Assembly (NCBI GenBank): GCA_001465935.1 | Contig: LNKV01000006.1 | Span: 310,001 to 374,000 of the forward strand | Source: Clarireedia homoeocarpa | Lineage: Eukaryota; Ascomycota; Leotiomycetes; Helotiales; Rutstroemiaceae | Direction: 5' to 3' | Length of the DNA: 64,000 bases | In this document: piece after piece, positions 11,665 to 23,606 of the stretch | Numbering within the stretch: the stretch's first letter is position 1 | How the letters are laid out: each line of letters opens with the position of its first letter | Position numbers and translations under genes: made by a program | Notes under the pieces: model-generated | Told to the model about the DNA's origin: nothing | Database searches by the model: none | What the model saw: only the letters and a program-made list of their open reading frames with translations

Positions 11665-14600
11665 TTACAGCTCCACGCGCTCCAGTGCCGACTCAAGATC
11701 CCGAAGGAATGAGTCTTCGCCAGGTAGTCTCTTCACTCCAAGGAACGACGACTCTTCAGACCTATCATTACTACTACCCCCCGAGATGTTTCTCACCCTT
11801 GTAGTCACCGTCTTACCCAGCGGAGAATGACAGCTAACCGAGCGAATACCCGGCGGTGTCAAAAACTGAACATCAGGAGTAGAGATAGCACTATCTCCCG
11901 TCCGGTAACCCATGTAATCGGACATAACTTTGATGCCGCCCCCATACGCCATCGGAGTTAACGGTCGCTCCAATCCCGGAGACGGAACTATAGTGGAGGC
12001 TTGTATGGAGCTGGCCATCATGCTTGATTCTTGGAAGATAGATCGTATAGGTGGTCGGGTTTGCAGGGCTGAGGGCACGGATGTTTGACCCCACATATTG
12101 CTTTGGACAGGCAGAGATGGCATTGCGGGTCTGAGTCTGGGTCTTGGTTCGGTGGAGGGGTACTTCAAGTCGTAGCGAGATTTTCCAATCCAAAGCATTT
12201 GCTCGTGTTCTCGGAGATATCGATCTCCTCCAAAAGATCTCTGTACGATTTCCCGGCTTTTCATACCAAGAGCTCGGAGTTGTCCTTTCTTCTCATACAT
12301 GCGTTTTGTAATGATGGTGACTTCTTCTGGGGTGGGTTTGTCGATGATAGAAGGAGGTCGGAAGCCATCCGGATCATTGGCGTATGGTGCCCATTGATCC
12401 AGAAGCGCAAGCATGTTTATTTGTGCTCTTGCAAGACTTCGTGCATCATTGGGAGCCACCACTTCGCTGAAGCATTCACCTGTGTCGGGATCTGTAAGCA
12501 CTCGAAGAGATGCTCCGACATCTGTACACACTACAGGTGCTCCAGTAAGTGCAGCTTCACCAAGTGCCAAGGGCAGTCCCTCCGAGATCGAGGAGTTGAG
12601 GAAAACCCAAGTCTTCTTTAGGACATTAGTTGGACTTGCGGTCCCACATAAAGTGACATATCCAGGAAGAGACTTCGAAGCTAAGATCTCGAAGCAGTCA
12701 GTTGAGTACGCCGGTGCTTTATCAATTGCGCCATAGATATCAAGTCGATAGTCCTTGAAGCCCCACTCATTCACGATGATATCGGCAGCTAAGATTGCTG
12801 TCTTGATATCCTTCGCATACCATACATGGGACAACATGGTAACAGTAGGTAAGGGTGAGTTTGTCTCCTGAATGGGACTGAACTTGGAGATGTCTGCCGG
12901 TGGAATACCATTGACAACGGGATCGATCTTTCTTTTGAAAATGTTTCGATGTTCCAGCTCTCCACGACTTGATCCTATCTCAACTTCCCATCCAGGGTTG
13001 AAGAAATCAGCACATGGCAGTATAACATCGGCATGATGGAGAATCAATTGGCTTGTGATCTTCATGAGGCCAAGCAAGGAGTTTCTGACGAACGGAGGTA
13101 GTGTGCAAAGATCCGAAGAGAGGTAGAGATTAGTCTCACGCCAACCTAGGATCAAAAAATTAGCATTAGATATTACATCGTATCAGAGCTGCTGGAGAAA
13201 AAATTCAGCATTTCAAAAAGGGTGCAACTTACTGATAGCATGATCCCAGATCTGTAGTTGGCATCCTCTTATGATCTTACAAACAACACCGTAAGAAGCG
13301 CTAACAGAATGATGGGAAGCCTGGAAGATGGAAGGAACCTTTTCTGGAACCGGTAGCGAAAAGATAAACAGATATCGAAACCAGAGGTCGATCGCAGCAT
13401 CAAGCTGGGCTATAGTCGGAATCTCTGTTTGAAACCACGTCTCTGAAGGCGTTGGACTTACAAGATCCTGCGATATCCACAAGTTTCGCCAAGCATCCTT
13501 GACCACCCTGCTATTCCAAACTCCACTCCAGTGCTTCGAATCAGAAAAGTATGCGTTGAGACCGACCAGAGCTCTTGTGGTTTGTAGGATGTCAGCTTTC
13601 GTAAAATGACTTGTTCTAGCACCCTTGACCAAAGTTTTGAGAATGGGGATGAAGTTGCGTTCAATATCTTGCTTTGTAGAGTCCCTTACAACATGGACCA
13701 CTTCGGAATCTAGACGATCTCTGAAAATTCCATGCGTGGGTGTGAGAAAGTCGAGGCCCCAAATCGGAATGACCTTAAGTGTCTGAACATTTTCTTGTGT
13801 TTGATGCTTGGGTACACCAAAGTCGTTTGCACTTTCTGCAATCATGTACCATTTTGCTGACTTGAGGTTGTTGACCATATCTCGTCGACATGCCGAAACT
13901 CCACCCCCTTCATTCGGCCAAGTGCCGGAGTCGGTGGCGAGGACATGTAGTTCGTCCTTCTTGAACTCGGGTGCGGATCTGGTGCGAGCATTTGCTCCAC
14001 CTCCCTGTCCAAATGCATACAAATCTGCAATTTGGAATGCGAGAGGCGCCCAACCTGAGATAGATTTATCTAAGTCAACAACAGCCATGATCGCATCTGC
14101 ATTGTCATGCAAATACTCCTCTGCTGATTTGAGATTGCCATGGTCGCGACGGCAGAAGTATGGACGTAGAAGTGGTTCTCTTCTAAGAAGTCTTTCATCT
14201 AGCCATCTCATTATCACTCCATCAAATGCAGAGTTGTCTTTCCAAGCTTTCCACAGCCTCGACCGAGCTCGAGAAGTAGAGACAGGACTCTTTTGGATAT
14301 TCCTGCCGAGCCATCTAGGCAGTGCGTGTGGGTGCAAGGATTTGAAGCCAATCATAGGGTCATCATGCCGGAATGTGAAATTCGTAGGTTTCTTGAGAAC
14401 ACCGAGATGATCCCACCTAGAAGTCATAGTCAGTACAATTTCACTTTAGTTCCAGGTCCATAGTAAAATCCCGGGATGTGGTAATTGCCTCGCGTGTTTA
14501 GATATGCTGCGAATGACAAAACTTACTTGATCAAATCTGGTGTATCCACAGTTTCCCCATTCAATGTTGTGAAAATTGTAGGATGATACTTATGATCATA

Positions 14601-17600
14601 CGACCATTGTGATTCATATACGTCAGGACCAATGACAAAAGAAGCTTCCAACACCTGCGAGTGGGGAATCCATTCATCCAACCTTTCCTGATGTTTTGCG
14701 GGAGGAGCTGCCCAGGAAACAGTGCATGTCAGATGCGGGAGAACGAACTCAGCCCTCAACAACTCATCGTCAAAGTCGCTATTTTGCCGATAATGACAAT
14801 TAAATCGGACCAAGCTACCATCTAACATGTATGAACCTCGCTGAACAAGGCCTTGACTGTTGAAGGACACCTCTTCAAACTCGTTTTTGCCTGATACGCA
14901 GCGTCTTGAAATAGGATAATGACGGTGATTTTTCGCCAGTCTTCTCTTTGAGACGTTTGCAAAATCGTATTCGTACTCGTATACATTCGACTTAACTCCA
15001 TTGGCGTAGTCTTCTCTCCTTAGAAGTAGAAGATCTTTACTGTAGATACTGATTCGCTGAAGCTTAGATGCCTCTGTGGGCTCTTGATCCAAAGCCCCAG
15101 CGTATTGATGGATTTCGAACTTGCCAGATCCTAACAAAGATCGATTAGAAGCATCGGCCTCATCAGTCATGCTGCTATTCTGACTAGCTTCGCTCTCAGC
15201 ACTACCTTCGGGCGTACGCACGAAAGCTGTGGAAGGGCCGCTGGTACTTTCGATGGAGATTTTCTGTCTTTTCAGGGAGACTGTAGTTCCAGTTATTTGT
15301 GCCATCAGGGTGCTTAGATTCTTTCTTCCATGGAGCAAGAAAGCCGGCATCACGATATCCTGTATTGCTTTCGTGTATACCCAAATACCGGTTACCACGA
15401 ACAGAAATGCAGATCGCACATATCGTGGTGCTGATTTGAGAGTGTAATCGAGTTCCCTCTGCAATTCTGGTTCTGCGACGAATGCGATTGCAAATAACTT
15501 CAAGAAGTGGCCAGTGTTATGGTAAGCAGTACTGAACGGCACTTTCAATAGCTTTGTGAGTGATTTGGTCTGCTTTTTCGATGGCTCAGCTCGCCTAAGC
15601 AAATTCAATATAGTGGGGCTTTGAACTTGGTCGAGCTTTCGAGTAGACGCGGTTTTTGCATACTCCAATGTGTAGCGTTTCATGGAGATAGAAATAAACG
15701 CGCCGAAGTTGCATCGACTTAGGAAAGTTTCTATCGAAACATCCGTCGCTTTGTTCGATTGTAGCCAATCCCGTTGGGCAGTGGTGACCGCGTACACTGG
15801 CTCAGTGCAACGACCGATGATCAAAGACCTAATATCGGCAGGGAGTTTTTCCCATTCCAGATTTGGATTACAGCCTAGTGCAGTGTGGTGGAGAGCCTCA
15901 TCTTCGAATTGGATTGCCAATGATTCTGCTTGCGTGCGTGAGGCCTTGGAAAATGTTAAATAATTTCGTAGGCTCTGGGGTACAAGAGTTTGCTCCAACA
16001 ATCCGGATGGAGATACAGATGCGAGCAAAGACTCTAAAAGTGTAGCATCTTTATGGGAAAGCATCGAGATACTTTCAGCACTAACGTGGAGTAATAATTC
16101 GGCAGTCCTGCTCATTGTTAGTTCCTACAAAATTCATTTAAAAGATGTGCTAGAGCCCATGATAGTGCGAAGAACTCATGAGCGGCCTAGAAATATCATG
16201 ATCGTACGTACGTTTGACAAAAATTGCTGATGCTCGACTGCTGATCCATCGAATTCATCATCTCACAACCAACAACGATCTTGATTCGGTCACCATGATC
16301 ACAACTTATAGCTTTCAAGTCCTTGAAATTGCCAGACAACGACGTCATTGAGACACACTCAACCAAAATTTTTCCACTCTCAAAGGCCGTAATGGCTTCT
16401 TCTAATAGCTGAACACCTTCTGGAAAGGCTTCTAAGGCAAGACTGGGAAGAGAATCAATCGAACTTCCTTGAACTTGCTTGAAAAGCTGAACAGCATGCT
16501 GTAGTATCGCTCGAATCTCTAAACCAGGATGAACATTAGGTTCAACTTGATACTTTTCATCTTCGCCAAGAGCATCGACATTCTCAAAGGTAATTTGCAG
16601 TTCGTCCTGAGATAGTAGCAGTTGTCGGCCTGGGCTGGTAAACTCATGGAACTTTTTTTCTGAGGAAATCTTGCTCCACACGCAGCTGTCGACATCTGTA
16701 TTTGTTGGTTTTGTTCTTATACGTGCGTAGTAAAGAGATAGGAACGCAGCTATCCAGGTGGCTGCACCAAGCGCAACAACGTCACAATACTCGAATTGTG
16801 GAAAAAAATGCCTGAGGAGTTGTCCAAGGGGCAAACCGATGATGACCGCTACAATGAGTGGTTTCAAGCTTCGAGGTCCGGAGAAAATCTTGATATACTG
16901 AATGGTATGTTAGCTGACGATCGGTGCGTAAAATTAATATGAAAGCTAGTGAAATGGCATACCTGGTAGAAGAGCAAACCTTGAGTAGTCTTAGTAAGAT
17001 ATCTGCAACTTTGGATGTTGTTACTTACCTGTATAGGCGCCAACATAGGCCACAAAGAGAAGAGTCGAGCTTTCCGTGCTATCAAAGACCCAAAGTAGAC
17101 TGGACGAAACGGCTAAACTCCATACATGAAACAATGTATATCTGCCAAGCATAGACCAGAAAAGATGCTTCCTGGCTTTGACTCCCGCTTTCACAGCTTC
17201 GGGGATAGATGAGACATCTCCAATAAGCATGTTTTGACTCTTGGCAGTCATTGTATGAAGCTTTGTTGCATTTAGATCGAGAAGTACGGCACCAATGAGA
17301 TAGTAAGCGAGTGCGAAACCAACAGGCATTCGGTACCTGGTATTGAATGCTGACAGCCCAAGGAGACGCCCACCATCTAAGAGCGAACTCCATTTGTCGA
17401 GCAATGCGACGATGAAGTACAGAAGACCGCATCCGATCTATCAAATGTTTAGTACGCAGGTGCTTGGAGGTTGGGAAGTCTTACCTCATCACCGGCCTGG
17501 CGCCAGTGGATGAAAGCGTTGTGTAACTTCAGACCAGTTTGCATTTGTTTGAGAGTGTCAAGTGCGACTTTGATTTGCATATTCCATGTAGAGGAATAAG

Positions 17601-20600
17601 GCATAGGGAGTGGTGTACCGGAGTAGGAAGAGTACCATCCTAGTAAGAATATTGTGGCATCATAGCTTTCAGCAAGTGATTTGACAACTGGGTCTTGGCA
17701 CTTTCGACGGATTAAACCTCCACGAGCAGCTCTAATCGACTCTATCATGGCAGTTCTTGCAATTCTGAGGGCCGCAGGATCAGTCATTCCAGAGAAGGCG
17801 CTTTCGTCACCATCTTTGTAGGTCTTGATGTACCACTCCTTGAGTGCCTTGTCGCTGATGGAATTGATGTTCTGGTGCCAAGTTGTCCATTTCGACGCCG
17901 TATGTCGAGCCCCAAGAGCAAGCAAAATAATGAACACATACAGAACAGATAAGTATATGTAAATGTCGTAACCAGGAACGAAAATCGTAGTGATAGGCGC
18001 AATGAAAAGAAATGGGACAATCATGATAATGACGGGACGTCCAGATTGAAATGAACTGCCGGGGTATGAGAAATTGGCGAGCGTGGCAAGTAATGACAAA
18101 TAGGTAGTTAATGCAAGTAGGTATAGAAGGAAAATAACACCGGAAATTATGCTGTCTCGTATACTGACAACCGTGAAGCCAATCGCGCCGACAGCGAGGG
18201 TGAATGCGAGACATCCGACAAGCCTCGTCACAACGAACATATTCATTGCAGAGAATGCCATCGAAATCAGGTAGTATGATCCTCCGCAAGTAATCCATGT
18301 GCCCCAACCTCCAGATATCAGAAGGGAAATCATAAGAGCTAATGTTGCGGAATGTTGTTCTTCATCAGTCATGCCACTACTCAAATAGAGTCCTTTTCCA
18401 GTTGTAGTCAACAGCAGAATATCCAGCAGTGCTGGAATCGCGAAGACACTCAGAAACGTGAATTTCATCGCCCCGGATAAGCCAGGCTTCTTGAAATCGC
18501 CGATATCTATCTTCGCAGCAGCATATGCTGACGGAGTTGTAGGATCGGCGTCAGTCCATATCGGAGGTTCTCTTCCAGCCTTGTGATGACATTCGCGATA
18601 ACGATTGGAAAGGAGCTTGCCAAAAGAACTTGGGGTCATATCAAAGTATGACTCGCATCGAGCTCCGGTAGCGAAGAGTTCCGCAAATGCAGCTGCCTGA
18701 TCACTTTGGTCATTGAACAAAGTGTTCCTATCTGTGACCTCAACATATGCTTCGTCGAAGGCGTGCTTCCTCATTGCACAAAAAACAGCAAGACATAGAA
18801 GATCAATGCGAGCATCAATCTTTTCTGCACTCGCGATGCTAATGAGGCACTTAGTAATGGCTTGCAAGAGATCCAGCTTCCTCTCTTTCAATATGAGTGT
18901 CAATGACTCTTCAATCCGTGTAAAAAGATCCAGGGCGCTTGTCTCTTCCGGATGCTGGGTTCCCATACCCAGATACCAGTTTGTACGTAATTCTATGACC
19001 TTCTGGGGTGTCAATTGCCCACCAAGATATCCAAAGGAACATCCGTCTTTGACTTGCATGAAATCCGTTACAGCTAGTAACTGTCTTTCACAAGCTGATG
19101 ATAGAGATTCGATGAAAAGTTCGTCGCCTTTGACCGAAGTCAAACTCAGAACTTGAACAAACCGAAGTATCTCAGATGGTGATAGCGCTTCGATATCGCT
19201 AATCAATCTAGGGGAGAGCGAAAAGGGTGTAGAAGGACTTGAAGATCGAAAGAAAGCGATCTCAGCCTCGAAGCATTCGTGACGCGGACAGCCACGACTT
19301 GACAGGAACGTGTGAAGAATTGTCCCAGAAAGCTCTGTGCAATTTCTTGATAGGAAAATGTGAAGTGCATCTTCATCCAATGTGTACACAGCCCAAAATC
19401 TAGCGTTTTTTCGGGCCTGGAACCCCGAGTCGAGTCCCTTATATACTCTTATATGCTTATCTGGATCACCAGAAAGCCCAGAAAGCTGTTGTGCAAGTTC
19501 CTGAATGGCGGCAAGCCATCCAGAACCGTCTAGCATAGCCTGAGGGGAAGTGCAAAATTGACCAAGAGCTTCACCAATTGCTTTCAACGAAGTGCTGTCA
19601 ATTCTTTCAAGAAGATCACGAGATTTTAACTTCTGCTGGGTTTGCAGAACATCGTAAAAATCCTTCTTCAAAACATCAACTCCTAATGGGAAACAACCCA
19701 TAAAATCGTTGGACATGCCATGAGGCGTAGTGGAGATGGGATTGTTTGGTGTTCTTTCCAGAAACGCACACGGTCCTTCCGAGAAGTTGTGATCTTGTGA
19801 GCAGATAGAAAAGAAAGATTCTGTAGGTGTGGGTGATCGACTACCAAACCTTACAAGATCATTTTCAGACGTTCGAGTAGTTAGTGCGGTAGAGCGTGCT
19901 TGATGCACGGAATGATTCTGCAATGATTGGCCGACGAATGACGCTTTGATGTTCTCTATTGAGGGTTGAAGATCTGCGTTAACAGATAGGAGATCAAGTA
20001 GTGTTTCGGCATGGGACCATGTCTCTCGTGTATATTCAGTGGTGATCTAGGTCAAGATTAGCGCACTGCTTTACTCTGTTTCTCTCTGGTAACAGATAAG
20101 GTGGAGTTTGGTTCGCTTGGGCGATATACCTTGTGATTCAGACGCCATCTCCTATGAGCCTCCATCACTTCAGGTTCCTTGAGCCAAGAAAATGCCCCTA
20201 ATGGCTCCTTCTGCTCTGTATCGGAAGCCAAAGAGCGTAACTCAGATGCATAGGTAATAAATGGCAATGCATTGTAGAACTTCGACCACTGATAGGTCCT
20301 CCTGATAACAGCATTGAGAGGCGCCGCATCATCATCCAAAGTTTCCCATAAACAGATACTGAATCGCCTCAGACAAGCTTGGGACACAAATGCTTTGATG
20401 GTTGGTCTCATCTCCGCCATCTGGAATGCATCCCTCTCCTCTCCGTCTGGAGAGATAGTACCGTTGCGTATAACTAAGCCATCGACTTCGGGCAACTCAG
20501 CAAGTTTGGGATTTGATAAGAACCCCGGTGAAGATGTCTCGAGGTAAATGGAGAAACCAAGCTTGTGGGCGAAGATAATGAGTTCTATTACTAGAGGGTT

Positions 20601-21320
20601 TGATAGACGCTCAGCCCAGTTAGCAAGCAAGATGCCAGTGAAGCAGCAGGTATCTCCAGAGTTTTTGGACGCATCCATCAATTTCGTAATCCATTCGACG
20701 GCAGCCACAATGGGATTTTCGTGGCCTGGTTTGATATCATTGCCAACGTCGAGCCGGGCGAGAACATAAGTGGGGATATTGTATAATCCACAGGCAAGAA
20801 CATTGATGACATTCTGTTGCCAGGCGTCGACAACAAGAAGGTCCCATCTTGCTAACAAATTCAATTCATTGGGCGTTGGTGTTTGTGTAAATGGTCCAAG
20901 ATGAACGCCGAAGCTTTCGGGTTTCTTGGTGGCTACAACAACCTTGTGAGGGTGCTGATCGATTTCCTTGGCAAGATACTTCTTGATTCCAGATGAAACA
21001 GGTTTTTCCGCAGCTTTTCGCTCCTAAAGTACGTAAGTAAAGAGAATATGTTGATGGATGGTGTTGACATCGAGATCATGTTTAGAAGACTGTCAATCTG
21101 CCGGTGGACATACTTTGTACAGTTCTATTAACTTTCGAAGTACGATATAGAAAATGTAGGTACTTCCAATCCCAATTGAAACAAGGATAAATGCAATGAG
21201 AATCTGGCAGACCATTCATTAGCAAGAAATCATGAAAAGTATATGCAAGCTTACAAACTGCCACCAGTCTCTTATTAAATCCTTCCAACTACCAGCTTCT
21301 ACTCCAGTAATTTGAGCCAT
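11665..21320 (-). CDS. gtb3: Giant membrane glycosyltransferase of galactosaminogalactan synthesis (Gtb3-like)
   Basis: Ten exons, 21320-21255, 21203-21114, 21023-20130, 20046-17485, 17437-17029, 16979-16963 (17 bases), 16897-16208, 16124-14527, 14416-13233 and 13145-11665, give 2996 residues with every junction in phase. Order: one N-terminal membrane segment (about 24-43); a domain with the look of a TIM-barrel hydrolase (about 70-345, for example LLVVDAWQQNV, GLVIRNG); a helical cytosolic stretch; a first block of membrane helices (about 870-1070); a second (about 1205-1420); then a GT-B glycosyltransferase of family GT4 with a DUF3492-like N-terminal half. Its donor site shows NSSISEGLPLALGEA, with the E-x7-E pair, and GAPVVCTDVGA near residue 2690; AISWRETNLYLSS spans the last junction. 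In A. fumigatus Gtb3 is the proposed GAG polymerase and exporter in the plasma membrane. Its divergent neighbour is agd3. The last 170 residues are Ser/Pro-rich and probably disordered. Confidence 0.9.
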
Positions 21321-22679
21321 AGATTAAGTGGAAAATAAAGAAAATATAAAATTGCCTCTCTCTCAAAGACGAGATAGAACGGCGAAAGATTACATACGAC
21401 AACTGTGTGAAGGTTACAAGTCAAGGAGAGAATGCAAAGAATGTAAAAGGACTACAAAGCAGTATATGCCGACATGATAAAAGCAGAAGTCGTGGGAAAA
21501 GTTTTCCATAGTACAGTGGCACTGGCAGGACGGAATTTCGACAAATCCCCGAATGCTACTTGTCCATATGAAGCACTTTCAGTCATCGCCCCTTAAAAAC
21601 AGTTGGATGCAAGTCGTGGGGCCAGGAATAGAATTATTTGCGAATGCCCGTTCTCGACCCACGCCGTCACGTAGCTGCTTGGTGCGGCCTAATTGGGCAA
21701 CCGCCATGACTGAGCATAGGCGAGCAAAGACCACCTGCACTGCATCGAAGCATAAGTCTACATATTATGTTTTAGAAAGAAAAGACAACACGACGCAGTT
21801 TGGATGGACCATCACCCTGCCAACACTACGGGTAGAAGAAAACGGGCCCAACATGATTAGTGGAATATTCAATATTGGATCGGGATCTTGGGGCGTAGCT
21901 GCAAAGCGAGGATCCTCTTCCAGATCGTGGGGCGCTTCGGATGATGCCATACCTACAGCATGCCGCGGAAGGATTATAGAATGTTCGCCGCGGCCGCCAC
22001 ACCATACGGCTTGACAGCACGCAACTCCGATTGAGCTGGTGGTGAGTTTCCAAATGAGCTGGTGGTGTATAGTTATTCAGCTTCGCACATCGCCATGATC
22101 TTTCTATAGAAAGCAGCTGTCACGGTATGTTGCATTGCATGCTGTGCGACCAAGGCCGAAAATCGGTGTTTGGGGAGATTAAGGGTGCGAGAAGGCTGTC
22201 GGGGGTGTGAGTGGCGCGTGTGATCGGGTTTGTTTCAAGACCCCAGAGGTAGTGGTTGGAGTAAGCTGTAGGATTTGCAGCTTGCATGGCGTTGGATTGG
22301 CTGTTCCGTCGGTTAACTTCTTGGAACATTTCTTTGCTGGTTTCTGGGTAAAGTCCAACACTGTCAACAATATCAGAGGAAGTGGGTACGACGCGTGGAC
22401 GGGTAATGGCCATGGGCATGGGCATGGGGTTGAGTGAGGCGGAAGGAAAAGCGGGAATCGATTTTTAGCCCCTTCGTTCGGAGTTTCTTGCTCCTGGCCA
22501 AATTTATAATTGGCTGATACGAGTCGGCTGACGGCCCAAAAAGGAAAAGCGGCCATGTATATCTTACTCAAGAAAGTAGTATTCTGACGACGGCTTCTCG
22601 TCTGAATTACCCAAAGGAGTAACATTTTGGACGGTTTTCAACCGGCCCGTTGCACGGGAAGCTTACTCCATCCACTCTA

Positions 22680-22712
22680 CGCTAAGTGAACGCTAACTGA
22701 CCGCTAACTGAC
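22680..22712 (+). repeat. Three tandem 11-base units upstream of agd3
   Basis: Units CGCTAAGTGAA, CGCTAACTGAC, CGCTAACTGAC follow one another without gap, about 0.9 kb upstream of the agd3 start. The second and third are identical. Function unknown; could be a regulator-binding array or simple slippage. Confidence 0.85.
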
Positions 22713-23006
22713 CTTCCCAGAACTCCGCTACCAACTTTAATATAACCTCCCTTCTTGCATATCTCAGTCTTCATGGATGCTATGTACATTGCACATTGCA
22801 TGGTTCTTGCTGATTTGCTGCTCAAGCCATGCCACCCATTACAACTATCGAATAAGTTACCCTCTCCTACTTCTCAGACCCCACCGCCAATGGACCCGCC
22901 TAGGCATACACTTTACTGCACATTCGAGCGCGCAGACAGCTCCACACAATATGCAGTCATTACGAACCATTGAATCTTGTCTAGTCAGGATTCTCGTCCA
23001 ATGTTT

Positions 23007-23036
23007 GCTGTCTGCCGCTCAGCTGTCTGTCGCTCA
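23007..23036 (+). repeat. Two tandem 15-base units upstream of agd3
   Basis: GCTGTCTGCCGCTCA is followed directly by GCTGTCTGTCGCTCA, one base different, then GCTG starts a third copy. It lies about 0.6 kb upstream of the agd3 start codon. Confidence 0.85.
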
Positions 23037-23606
23037 GCTGTTGAAAAGCCTGATCAGTGCGAACATGTTCAGCCTACCTTGTTCAATATCGGTCGTTTAT
23101 TTCGTGATCCGAGGTGCTAGGTAAATCTTGGTAAATTATGCTACGTTACTGGACCATGCTACATTTCATCTAGCTGTCTTCGTATCGCACCTCCACTGCA
23201 TTTCCATCATGCACACTCTTCGCCTCATAGTACCTATTTTGAGCTACGCTCTTTGATCCCGTGTTTCTAGTCCTGCCAAATTGTCGGCCGATGTCTTCGT
23301 TGCTCAGTCGTGGGCTCAATCTGAGAAGAAACGTTTACCTCCTCAGGTAACGTTGGCTTGGTTGGCCGCGAATCCAATAGTTTCTTATCTTGTGGTAGCG
23401 GTAGACCGTGAAAGACGAGACTGCTCACGTGCTTTGAAAGTAGACTTTGATTTACTTCATATATCGCGGGCTCACCTCGTCTCAAGGAAGGTACTTGCTT
23501 CATCATATTTTTTTTTTCTGAGTAAACCGAAGGGGATATCACTCGCTTAGACGGATTCCAGACCCAGTCACGAAGCTTTCCATATTTGCTTTTGGGGGTA
23601 TTCATC

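Larger units (their letters stand above)
21321..23606. promoter_or_regulatory. Shared upstream region of gtb3 and agd3
   Basis: About 2.3 kb between the divergent starts of gtb3 (-) and agd3 (+), with no convincing gene inside although open frames up to 153 codons occur. It must hold the promoters of both genes. It contains a triple 11-base repeat (22680-22712) and a double 15-base repeat (23007-23036). I do not assign specific regulator sites. Confidence 0.6.

Noticed and set aside
21553..22625. Open frames of about 150 codons on both strands between gtb3 and agd3
   Set aside because: No domain, no plausible extension by splicing, and they sit in the shared promoter region.
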